A stretch of 64,000 bases of DNA, from the NCBI RefSeq assembly GCF_021502675.1, contig NZ_JAKFHA010000001.1, positions 1-64,000 on the forward strand, read 5' to 3'. The stretch is from Yinghuangia soli (lineage in GTDB: Bacteria > Actinomycetota > Actinomycetes > Streptomycetales > Streptomycetaceae). The position numbers and the translations under genes are program-made. Positions 35,779-43,371 of the stretch are shown piece after piece. How positions within the stretch are numbered: position 1 is the first letter of the stretch; every line of letters starts with the position of its first letter. The notes under the pieces were generated by a model. That model was given only the letters and a program-made list of their open reading frames with translations. It was not told the DNA's origin and ran no database searches.

Positions 35779-36774
35779 TCAGCCGTGCAGTGCGGTGACG
35801 AGCTTGTCGAGCGCCTGGCCGGTGCGCGGGCCCAGGTTGCCCAGCTCGGAGTCGTCCATGATGACCAGCTTCTTGTTCGCGCCGGCCGGGGTCTGGGCCA
35901 GGCCGGGGAGCTTGAAGACGCCCTCGGGGCCGCCGACCGACTCGACGCCCTTGGTGAAGGCCAGGATGAAGTCCGGCTTCGCGGTGACCGCGGCCTCCGG
36001 GGTGAGCGGCTTGAAGCCGTTGACGCCGGCCTCGACGCCCGCGTCGACCGCGTTGGCGGCCTCGATCATGATGTCGCCGCGCGAGCCGCGGCCGCCGAGC
36101 TGCGGCGGGATCTCGCTGCCGCGCATGTAGAGGAACGCGACGCGCGGCTTGCCGGTGGACTTCTCGGCCTTGAGCTTGGCGGCGGCGATCTCGGTGTTCG
36201 TCTTGTCGGCGATCTCCTTGCCCTTGGCCGGGACGCCGAGCGCCTTGGCGACCGCCTCGATCCGGACCGCGGCGTCCGCGAGCTTGTCGCCCTTCGGGAT
36301 GATCACGACGGGGGTGCCGGTGGCCTGGAGCTGGTCGATGACCGTCTTGGGCCCGGCGTCCGGGGTGGCCACGATGACGCTCGGGCGCAGCGCGACGATG
36401 CCCTCGGCGTTGAGGGAGCGCTGGTAGCCGATCTGCGGCTTGCCCTTGGCCTCGGGGAGGATGCCGCCCGAGCTGTCCACGGCCGCGACGTTGTCGGCGA
36501 GGCCGAGAGCGAAGACGATCTCGGCGACGTCCCCGTTGAGCGGGATGATCCGGCTGACGTCCTTGACGGTGACCTTGCCGCCGCCGACCGAGTCGACGGT
36601 GACGGGCAGTTCCGGCTTCGCGGGGGCTGCGGCGCCCGGCGTCGACGCGCCGGTGGCGGCCGCGTTGTCGGCCTTGGCGTCGGACTTCTTGTCGGAGTCG
36701 CTGCCGCATGCGGTCGCGAAGGCGGTGACGGACAGCACGGCTGCCGCCAGACGCAGGGAGTTGCGCATGCGCAT
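35779..36774 (-). CDS. hmuT: Hemin ABC transporter substrate-binding lipoprotein
   Basis: A 331-residue lipoprotein: an N-terminal signal with lipobox FATAC (Cys near residue 22), an Asp/Lys/Ala linker and a periplasmic-binding-protein-like (PF01497) fold (PLNGDVAEIVFALGLADNVA, ALRPSVIVATPDAGPKT, PRVAFLYMRG, AVTAKPDFILAF). ATG 36774 gives a good signal peptide; an upstream ATG would add a non-hydrophobic extension across the iron box. It captures heme or ferric chelate outside the membrane. Two iron-box-like sequences lie 30-85 bases upstream. Confidence 0.9.
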   Translation of the reverse strand: MRMRNSLRLAAAVLSVTAFATACGSDSDKKSDAKADNAAATGASTPGAAAPAKPELPVTVDSVGGGKVTVKDVSRIIPLNGDVAEIVFALGLADNVAAVDSSGGILPEAKGKPQIGYQRSLNAEGIVALRPSVIVATPDAGPKTVIDQLQATGTPVVIIPKGDKLADAAVRIEAVAKALGVPAKGKEIADKTNTEIAAAKLKAEKSTGKPRVAFLYMRGSEIPPQLGGRGSRGDIMIEAANAVDAGVEAGVNGFKPLTPEAAVTAKPDFILAFTKGVESVGGPEGVFKLPGLAQTPAGANKKLVIMDDSELGNLGPRTGQALDKLVTALHG

Positions 36775-36802
36775 GAGAGGTCGACCCCTTCGAGACCGGA
36801 AC

Positions 36803-36858
36803 TTAGGCAAGCCTTTCCTTGCCGCAGCCCGACGATAGAAGTAAGGCTTCCCTAACTT
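36803..36858 (-). promoter_or_regulatory. Two DmdR/IdeR-like iron boxes before hmuT
   Basis: AAGTAAGGCTTCCCTAACTT (36839-36858) reads on the minus strand AAGTTAGGGAAGCCTTACTT, close to the iron-box consensus TTAGGTTAGSCTWACCTAA. A second, weaker site, TTAGGCAAGCCTTTCC, lies at 36803-36818. Iron-replete repression of the hemin operon is implied. Confidence 0.75.
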
Positions 36859-36979
36859 CAAGTCCTCCCGGGGTGCAGAACTTCACAACTGACGAATCGT
36901 CATCCCTTCGTCACCAACTCCCTGCCGACGCCCTTCCGAGGCCCTGGCGAACAGGCGCGGGGGCGGCCGCGCCCGCGCG

Positions 36980-37921
36980 TCATGCCTTGTCGCCGCGGAA
37001 CTCCCTACTGAACCTGCGCATTTCGGCCGCGCTGAAGTTCTCGTGGTCCTCGCCGTACGCGGTCACCCCGTCGAACGTCCACTCGGCGAGGCAGTTGACC
37101 GTGAACAGGTTCGGGTTGAGGAAGAAGCCGAGGCGGTTCTCCATGCGCCCGTCGGCGTGCAGCTCGCGGCCGAGCTCGTCGACGCCCTCGATGACGACAC
37201 GTGTCGCCCATCCCGTCACGTCGTCCCGCTCCACGACCTCGCGGCGGCCCTTGGCGAGCTTGGCCCACACGCCATCGCGCAGCACGTACCCGTGGATCGC
37301 CACGCAGCCGGTGCCGAAGTCCATCGTGATCGCATGGAACGCGTCGCGCTCCGAGGCGGTCGCGTAGCTGTAGCCGCCGCGCTTGGCCGGCGAGGTCATG
37401 AGCCCCTGGCCGAACTGCGAGCGCACGCCCCACGAGCGATCCCGGAAGCCGTACGCGTCGACCGGGATCACCTCGCCGCGCAGCACGATCGTGCCCTCGA
37501 CCTTGCACGGCTGGTCGAGGTGCTTGTCGCCCAGGTAGTGCGGCGGGAGCACGCCGGTGAAAGTGACGTCGACGGCGATCTCGTCGCCGCCGTCGGGGTC
37601 GGCGTACTTGACCTCGTAGACCTTCTGCGGCTCGGTGCAGCGGTAGCTGATGCCGTTGGGCAGCTGGATGTCGCTGAGCGGCTGGTCCGGGATCGGCAGG
37701 TGCCAGAAGTTCTTGGCGTACAGCGCGTCGTGCATGAACCGGCCGGAATCGTCCCAGAAGTACGCCCCGCCCGCGGCAACCTTCTGGTTCATGCGGAAGA
37801 ACGGATAGAGCTGGCCCGACAATTTGCGCTCGGGAACCGTGAAGGTGAACCAGCACGTCTCGGTCCAGTACGGGTCATCGGTGGTCGGCGGATGGAACTC
37901 GTCGTCAGGGTGCGTCGTCAT
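36980..37921 (-). CDS. CrtC-like lipocalin-fold protein
   Basis: A 313-residue cytoplasmic protein without signal peptide. Landmarks are WTETCWFTFTVPERKLSGQL, FPRMNQ-type YPFFRMNQKVAAGGAYFW, VPVDAYGFRDRSWGVRS (the GFRDRSWG block is typical), and KVYEVKYADPDGGDEIAVDV. These fit the hydroxyneurosporene-synthase/CrtC-like lipocalin domain seen in actinobacterial lipid and steroid loci. A hydratase-like or lipid-binding function is possible, but the reaction is unknown. Overlapping promoters for the M50 gene lie upstream (89-bp divergent gap). Confidence 0.7.
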   Translation of the reverse strand: MTTHPDDEFHPPTTDDPYWTETCWFTFTVPERKLSGQLYPFFRMNQKVAAGGAYFWDDSGRFMHDALYAKNFWHLPIPDQPLSDIQLPNGISYRCTEPQKVYEVKYADPDGGDEIAVDVTFTGVLPPHYLGDKHLDQPCKVEGTIVLRGEVIPVDAYGFRDRSWGVRSQFGQGLMTSPAKRGGYSYATASERDAFHAITMDFGTGCVAIHGYVLRDGVWAKLAKGRREVVERDDVTGWATRVVIEGVDELGRELHADGRMENRLGFFLNPNLFTVNCLAEWTFDGVTAYGEDHENFSAAEMRRFSREFRGDKA

Positions 37922-38010
37922 GCGCTCTGAGTACTACGAGTACTTGTCAAGGTCAACCAAAAGCGCTGTGCACACGCAGCGCCGGACGGAACAACGCGGG
38001 CGGAGCAGGC

Positions 38011-38880
38011 GTGGAGACGGTGTCGCTGCAGGAACTCTGGGACCGCGTGGTGGGCACCCAGCCCGATCCGCCGCGCTGGCTGATCCTCGCGACCGGCCTC
38101 GCGGCGGTCCTCGCGGTGCTCTACCGCCCGGTCTGGCGGCCGCTGCGGACCGTGGTCACCATCGCGCACGAGGGCGGCCACGCGCTCGCCGCGCTGCTGA
38201 CCGGGCGCCGGCTGACCGGCATCCGGCTGCACTCGGACACGTCCGGGGTGACCGTGTCGGTCGGCAAGCCGACCGGGTTCGGCATGGTGGTCACCGCGTT
38301 CGCTGGGTACGTGACGCCCTCGCTGCTGGGCGCGGGCGGCGCGGCGCTGCTGGCGAGCGGGCACATCACGATGACGCTGTGGGTCACGCTGGTGTGGCTG
38401 GCGCTGATGCTGATCATGATCCGCAACCTGTACGGCGCCTTCGCGCTCGTGGTGGTCGGCGGCGTCGTCTTCGCGGTCTCGTGGCTGGCGAAGGCCGAGG
38501 TGCAGGCCGGATTCGCGTACCTGCTGGTGTGGTTCCTGCTGGCGGCGGGCATCCGCCCGGTCTTCGAGTTGCAGCAGCTGCGCCGCCGCGGGCAGGCCCA
38601 GTGGTCGGACGCCGACCAGCTGGCCACCCTCACCAAGATCCCGGGGGCCGCGTGGGTCGGGCTCTTCGGGCTGGTGAACGCGATCGCGTTCGGCACCGCG
38701 GCCGGCCGTCACTGCTTTCCCTGCCGGTTTCCCGGCCGGCTTCCCGGCCGGCGGGACCGGCTCAGACGACGTCGTCGAGCCGGGCGAGCACGCCGTCGTA
38801 GATCTTGCGCAGCCCGGACGGCGCGAAGGTCTTCTCGAAGAAGCCGCCGATGCCGCCCGCGCCCTGCCAGCGGGTGTTGA
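38011..38880 (+). CDS. M50-like membrane metallopeptidase with aberrant C-terminus
   Basis: A 289-residue frame. Residues 20-225 contain five or six hydrophobic segments and the zinc motif VVTIAHEGGHALAALLTGRR, as in the site-2-protease-like M50B group. The conserved part ends near LVNAIAFGTAAG. The remaining 60 residues are Arg/Cys-rich (HCFPCRFPGRLPGRRDRLRR), start at a 12-bp tandem repeat and run antisense into the SRPBCC gene by 119 bases. Family members usually stop about where the odd tail begins, so a frame change has probably extended the protein. GTG 38011 has GGAG upstream. Confidence 0.75.
   Translation: METVSLQELWDRVVGTQPDPPRWLILATGLAAVLAVLYRPVWRPLRTVVTIAHEGGHALAALLTGRRLTGIRLHSDTSGVTVSVGKPTGFGMVVTAFAGYVTPSLLGAGGAALLASGHITMTLWVTLVWLALMLIMIRNLYGAFALVVVGGVVFAVSWLAKAEVQAGFAYLLVWFLLAAGIRPVFELQQLRRRGQAQWSDADQLATLTKIPGAAWVGLFGLVNAIAFGTAAGRHCFPCRFPGRLPGRRDRLRRRRRAGRARRRRSCAARTARRSSRRSRRCRPRPASGC
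38729..38752 (+). repeat. Tandem 12-bp repeat TTCCCGGCCGGC x2
   Basis: Two exact copies at 38729-38740 and 38741-38752, rich in CCGG palindromes, at the point where the M50 protein turns abnormal and just past the stop of the convergent SRPBCC gene. It may also serve as a terminator hairpin. Confidence 0.6.
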
Positions 38881-39199
38881 CGTTGACGCGGCTGCGTCCG
38901 GCGCCGGCCGGGGCGACCGTCCAGGTGGTGACCATGCTGGAGTTCCGGTCGGTCTCGACCAGGGTCAGCGCGGCGGGCTGGGTCACGTCGTAGAGGCACT
39001 CGCGGGAACGCTTCTTGGTGGCCTGCAGCGTCCACTGCACGACGGTGCCGGCGCCCTGGCCGCCCTCGACGACCCGGTAACCGGAGAAGTGCTCGGTCAA
39101 CAGCTTCGAACGGGTCGTGGCGTAGTCGGACAGCGCTGCGAAGACCGCCTCCGGCTCCCCCGCGACATCGCGCGACGCATCGGCGTTGACCTGCCCCAT
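38762..39199 (-). CDS. SRPBCC (START-like) family protein
   Basis: A 145-residue protein with the helix-grip START/polyketide-cyclase fold: DASRDVAGEPEAVFAALSDY at the start, then VVEGGQGAGTVVQWTLQATK, RSRVNVNTRWQ and the C-terminal helix PSGLRKIYDGVLARLDDV. Such proteins bind lipids or hydrophobic ligands, or act as cyclases. ATG 39199 is chosen because AGGGAG lies seven bases upstream. It is the downstream neighbour of the LLM-type oxidoreductase gene on the same strand, 132 bases apart. Confidence 0.85.
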   Translation of the reverse strand: MGQVNADASRDVAGEPEAVFAALSDYATTRSKLLTEHFSGYRVVEGGQGAGTVVQWTLQATKKRSRECLYDVTQPAALTLVETDRNSSMVTTWTVAPAGAGRSRVNVNTRWQGAGGIGGFFEKTFAPSGLRKIYDGVLARLDDVV

Positions 39200-39331
39200 G
39201 ACCACTCCCTGAACTCGGCTGACCCGACTTGCTCGGCTGACTCGGCAATCGATGGTGACCATCGAACCACCTCGGCCGGTCCGGTTCCGAATCCGAGCCG
39301 CCCAGGCAGGGCTTCCGAGGCGGCACGTGCG

Positions 39332-40459
39332 TCAACCGGCAGGCTGCGCGGCCTTCGGGACGTACTTCTCGAGTTCCGGGATGACCTCTTTGCCCAGGAT
39401 CTCGATGGTCTTGAGGATGTCCTGGTGGTCCAGGTAGCCCCACTGGACGTAGCAGATGAGTTCGTCGACGCCGAGGTCCGCGTAGCGCTTCATCTTGGCG
39501 ATGCAGGTGTCCACGTCGCCGATCACGATCATGTCGGCGGCGTCGAAGGTCTCGACCGGCACCTCGCCCTCGAAGAGCGGCTTGAGCAGCGGGAAGGTCT
39601 TGTCCTGCTCCTCCTTGCTCAGGTGCGGCAGCTCCCATTCGAGGGTGAACATCGCGAGGTTCTTGTACCACCAGGCGACCGAGTCCCAGACTTTCTGCGA
39701 CACCTGCTTGCTGCCGGTGGTGTGCACGAGGGTGTACGCGGCGACCTTGTTCGTGGTCACGTCGGTCAGCGGGTCCGCGGTCGCGGCGGCCGCGCGGTAC
39801 GCGGCGACCTGGGCGGCCATGACCTCCAGCGGCTGCATGATCGAGAACGACAGCATGCCGAGCCCGTTGGACCCGGCGACCTCGGCCGAGCCCTGCGACG
39901 TCGCGGCCATCCAGACCGGCGGGTGCGGGTCCTGGAACGGCTTGGGGGTGACCATGCGGCGCGGGAACGTGAAGCGCTCCGAGGAGTACTCGAAGTACTC
40001 CTCGCGCCACATGCCGCAGACGATCTCGATGGCCTCGCGCCAGTCGTCGCGCGACTTGGCGATGTCCACGCCGAACGCGGTCTGCTCCATCGGCGTGGAG
40101 CGGCCGGTCCCCCACTCGACGCGGCCGCCGGACAGGATGTCGACGGTGGCGACCTTCTCCGCGATGCGCTGCGGCGGCGTGAAGCCGAACGGGGTGAGCG
40201 TGACGCCGAAGCCCATGCGTATCTGCTCGGTGATCCCGGCGAGGTGGCCGAGGAAGACCTCGGACGCGGGCATGTGCGAGCGGCCCTCGCGGAAGTGGTG
40301 CTCCACGGCCCAGATGGTGTTGAAGCCCATCTTGTCGGCCAGCCGGATCTGCTCGACGGCCTCGCGGTACGCGCGCTGTTCCTCGCGGCGCTGGCCCTGC
40401 GGGTGCGGGCCGTGCCACGGGCGCGGGACGTCGACCTCATAGAGCACGTCGAGCTTCAT
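39332..40459 (-). CDS. LLM-class flavin-dependent oxidoreductase
   Basis: A 375-residue bacterial-luciferase-like enzyme (F420 or FMNH2 dependent). Family blocks include DKMGFNTIWAVEHHF, MPASEVFLGHLAGITEQIRMG, RIAEKVATVDILSGGRVEWG, VWMAATSQGSAEVAGSNGLG and GDVDTCIAKMKRYADLGVDE. ATG 40459 gives the standard N-terminus MKLDVLYEVDVP. It oxidises small substrates, often in lipid, steroid or terpene breakdown. The divergent iclR-like gene, 181 bases away, is the likely regulator. Confidence 0.9.
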   Translation of the reverse strand: MKLDVLYEVDVPRPWHGPHPQGQRREEQRAYREAVEQIRLADKMGFNTIWAVEHHFREGRSHMPASEVFLGHLAGITEQIRMGFGVTLTPFGFTPPQRIAEKVATVDILSGGRVEWGTGRSTPMEQTAFGVDIAKSRDDWREAIEIVCGMWREEYFEYSSERFTFPRRMVTPKPFQDPHPPVWMAATSQGSAEVAGSNGLGMLSFSIMQPLEVMAAQVAAYRAAAATADPLTDVTTNKVAAYTLVHTTGSKQVSQKVWDSVAWWYKNLAMFTLEWELPHLSKEEQDKTFPLLKPLFEGEVPVETFDAADMIVIGDVDTCIAKMKRYADLGVDELICYVQWGYLDHQDILKTIEILGKEVIPELEKYVPKAAQPAG

Positions 40460-40640
40460 CTGCCGCTCCACTTTTTGATATTCTGAAAACTGATTCGAAA
40501 TCCGATAATGAGTGTGGCGCGATGAAGTCCCGGTCACAAGGCCCTGCGCCGGCCGCCTGACTCCCCGTCAGCACACCTCGGTACACGTCGGCGCACGCCG
40601 GCATGCGTCCGGCACACGACAGCCGAAGGGGGCACCGCAC

Positions 40641-41546
40641 ATGGTCCGGCCCGCGCTCGCCGCCACGCGCGCGATCGACATCCTCAATTTCTTCGCCGCG
40701 CACCCCGGTGGGACCTTCACGCTCTCCGAGCTGTCCGCCTCGCTCGGCATCAACCTGGCGTCCGCGCTCTCGGTGCTGCAGTCCCTGGAGGACGCCGGCT
40801 ACCTGGTCCGCCACCCGCGCCGCAAGACGTACGAACTGGGCCCGTCGCTGGTCGCCCTGGGCGATGCGGCGCTGCGCAGCAACCGGGCCGTCGACCTCGC
40901 CCGGGTCGAGATGCGGCTGCTCGCCGAGGAGTTCAGCACCGAGGCGATCATCAGCGTGGCGGTCGGCGACGACCTGGTGATCCTGGCCGTGGAGGGCCGC
41001 CCGCAGCTGTCCTCGGCGGACGTGCGGGTCGGGCAGCGCATGCCGCTGGTGCCGCCGCTGGGCCAGGTGTTCTTCGCGTGGTCGCCGCCGCACGAGATCG
41101 ACGCCTGGCTCGGCCGCCTCGACGGCCGCATGCAGGCCACCGCCCGCGTGCACCTGCCGCTGACCCTGGCCGCGGTCCGCGAGCGCGGCTACTCGGTCAC
41201 CGTCGAGAGCCCCACCCGGACCGAGATCGGCGCCACCCTGGAGCGCCTGGCGGACCGCCCGCGCGAGGCCCCGCGGCTCCGCGACCGGCTCGCCGAACTC
41301 GCCGCGGCGCTGGGCGAGGAGGACTACGAGCTGGTCGAGGTCGACCCGGAGGCCACGTACGACATCACCACCGTGGTCGCCCCGGTCTACGACGCCCAGG
41401 GGCAGGTCGCGCTCGCGCTCACCCTCAACGGCCTGAGCCAGATCACCGGCCGCCAGGCCACCGCGCACGGCGACCGCCTCGCCGCGACCGCGCGCCTGAT
41501 CACCAAGCAGACCGGCGGCCGCACCCCCGACGCGGCGTTCCCCTGA
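40641..41546 (+). CDS. IclR-family transcriptional regulator
   Basis: A 301-residue protein: an N-terminal winged helix (RAIDILNFFAAHPGGTFTLS, GINLASALSVLQSLEDAGYL) and a C-terminal IclR effector domain (GDDLVILAVEGRPQLS, VGQRMPLVPPLGQVFFAW). ATG 40641 follows GAAGGGGG. It is divergent from the LLM oxidoreductase; the gap contains an AT-rich stretch around 40480-40510 with a GATTCGAAATC partial dyad that could be the shared operator. Control of a catabolic gene set is likely. Confidence 0.88.
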   Translation: MVRPALAATRAIDILNFFAAHPGGTFTLSELSASLGINLASALSVLQSLEDAGYLVRHPRRKTYELGPSLVALGDAALRSNRAVDLARVEMRLLAEEFSTEAIISVAVGDDLVILAVEGRPQLSSADVRVGQRMPLVPPLGQVFFAWSPPHEIDAWLGRLDGRMQATARVHLPLTLAAVRERGYSVTVESPTRTEIGATLERLADRPREAPRLRDRLAELAAALGEEDYELVEVDPEATYDITTVVAPVYDAQGQVALALTLNGLSQITGRQATAHGDRLAATARLITKQTGGRTPDAAFP

Positions 41547-41592
41547 GCCGGCGAGCCCGCCGGCAAGCGACGGACCCCTACCCGAGGACGAG

Positions 41593-42312
41593 ATGACCGA
41601 CAGCACGGACAGCACCGAGAGCACCGGCAGTACGTCCGAACCGGTGCGGATACGCCGCACACCGCCTCCCGAGCTCGCCGCCGTCGCCGCGCAGCACCCC
41701 GGCGGCTCGGTGGCCCAGATCGACAGCACGTACGTCGACGACCCGGACGGCTACGTACCGCCCGAGGCGATCGCGGGCGCCTGGATCGTCGCCGAGGACG
41801 GCACCCTCACCGGCGAGTTCGCGGTGAACCCCCGGCACGGCCCGCCGCAGGACGACTTCACCAAGCTCACCGAGCCCGACCACTGGCTCGGCTGGCTGCC
41901 CGGCGACCCCGAGCGCGCGGTCCTCGACGGCATCGTGGAGTGCCTGACCTCCCAGGCGCCGGGCGCGGTCGTCGACTGGCTGAAGGTCACCGGTACCCCG
42001 GCGTTCCTGACCGGCGGCATCCCGCAGGCCGACGGCGGCGAGGCCGACCCGACGAGGCGGTCCGTCCTGGTGGTCCGCGCGGCGATGGCCGTGCCCTTCG
42101 CGCTGTCCGTGCGCGCTCCGGAGCGCCGCCGCGAGATCCTGTGGGGCGTGTTCTCGTGGGTCGCGGTCGACCTGCACCGGCCCGAGCAGCGCAAGGACCG
42201 CACCTGGCTCGACCTGTGGACACCGCTGGAGCGGGCAAAAGAGCTCCTGGACGAACGCGTCTACAGCGTCGGCACCCCCGCGGAGGACCCGGACGGTCCG
42301 CTGACCGGGTGA
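41593..42312 (+). CDS. Conserved hypothetical protein with Ser/Thr-rich N-terminus
   Basis: A 239-residue soluble protein. The first 18 residues are a Ser/Thr/Asp tract (MTDSTDSTESTGSTSE), then HPGGSVAQIDSTYVDDPDGY, WIVAEDGTLTGEFAVNPRHG and a helical C-terminus (RREILWGVFSWVAVDLHRPE, LERAKELLDERVYSVG). I recognise no domain. It follows the iclR-like gene by 46 bases on the same strand and may be co-transcribed. ATG 41593 has GAGGACGAG just upstream. Confidence 0.65.
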   Translation: MTDSTDSTESTGSTSEPVRIRRTPPPELAAVAAQHPGGSVAQIDSTYVDDPDGYVPPEAIAGAWIVAEDGTLTGEFAVNPRHGPPQDDFTKLTEPDHWLGWLPGDPERAVLDGIVECLTSQAPGAVVDWLKVTGTPAFLTGGIPQADGGEADPTRRSVLVVRAAMAVPFALSVRAPERRREILWGVFSWVAVDLHRPEQRKDRTWLDLWTPLERAKELLDERVYSVGTPAEDPDGPLTG

Positions 42313-42519
42313 ACCCTGGGCCGCCGCGGGCTCCCGTACCGCGGCCGAGAGCCGGTCATCGTCCGCTGACCTGGCGCGGAGCGGCTACCGTCGTCGGCGT
42401 CCACAAAAACCCCGCCCGCAAATAGGGGCCTAAGCCCACTACCCAAAAGCCCGGTCCGGCCCAAAACTGGTCAGGCTGCGGGCATCCGGCCCGCCGGACA
42501 TTGCCGAAGGAACTCGACA

Positions 42520-43266
42520 GTGGGTCGCAACATCACGGTGAAGGTCGCCGGCCTTGCCTCGGGCATCGCCGCCGCCCGCGCGCGTATCACCCCCACCCTG
42601 GAAGCTGCCGCGGAGAACACCGGCGTGCTGGTGGAAGCGGTACGGGTCAGGCTGACTGCACTCGACCCGCGTTCGGCCGTCCTGGCGCAGGCCGCCGCCG
42701 AGGTGGACGGCCGGCGCATCCGCGTCCAGCGGGTCGCCACCGGACCCGGTGCGGCGAGCGAGCGCCTGGCCGAGGCCCTGCGCACCCGCATCGCCGAGGT
42801 CACCGGCGAATGGTGCCCGCGGCTCCAGCAGCGCAGCGCCGCCTCCCCGGTGCCCGGCCCGCGGAGCGGCGACGCCCCGCGCATCGACCGGGTCAAGTCG
42901 CCCGAGCTGGTGTGGTGCTCGCCGGACACCGCGGCGCGCACCATGGACGCGATGGACTACGACATCCACCTGTTCACCGATCCGGACACCGAAACCGACG
43001 CCGCGGTCTTCCGGGCCGGCCCGACCGGCTACCAACTGGCCCGGACCGACGCGGGCCCGCCGCCGCACTCCCGCAACGTGGCCATGACGCTCAGTGAGAA
43101 GGCCGCCGAGCTGCTCACCGACGCGCAGGCGCTGGCCCGCGCGGCGGCCGCGGAACTCCCGTACCTCTTCTACGCCGACCCGGAGACCGGCCGCGGCCGG
43201 ATCCTCTACCGCCGGTTCACCGGCGGGTTCGGCCTGATCCGCCCGGCCGGCGACGCGTTCGCCTGA
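42520..43266 (+). CDS. S30AE/hibernation-factor-like protein with tandem C-terminal domains
   Basis: A 248-residue protein. The N-terminal 95 residues (NITVKVAGLASGIAAARARI, RRIRVQRVATGPGAASERLA) resemble the S30AE domain of ribosome hibernation factors. Two copies of a compact beta domain follow: YDIHLFTDPDTETDAAVFRA and LPYLFYADPETGRGRILYRR FTGGFGLI, the S30AE C-terminal pattern. In mycobacteria a relative (Rv0079) acts in dormancy by binding ribosomes. The 207-bp upstream gap holds no gene and may carry a stress promoter. GTG 42520 follows a good GGA-type site. Confidence 0.7.
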   Translation: MGRNITVKVAGLASGIAAARARITPTLEAAAENTGVLVEAVRVRLTALDPRSAVLAQAAAEVDGRRIRVQRVATGPGAASERLAEALRTRIAEVTGEWCPRLQQRSAASPVPGPRSGDAPRIDRVKSPELVWCSPDTAARTMDAMDYDIHLFTDPDTETDAAVFRAGPTGYQLARTDAGPPPHSRNVAMTLSEKAAELLTDAQALARAAAAELPYLFYADPETGRGRILYRRFTGGFGLIRPAGDAFA

Positions 43267-43309
43267 CCTCTGCCCACTCCGTACGCCCCTTCGGACACCC
43301 CTTGCGGCA

Positions 43310-43347
43310 CGAGGGCCCCGCGGCGCAGAACCGCCGCGGGGCCCTCG
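43310..43347. terminator. Strong GC hairpin between convergent genes
   Basis: CGAGGGCCCCGCGGCG pairs with CGCCGCGGGGCCCTCG (16 bp) around a six-base loop, between the S30AE-like gene and the zincin gene. Confidence 0.85.
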
Positions 43348-43371
43348 TCCGTCCTGTCCCGTCCACTGCTC

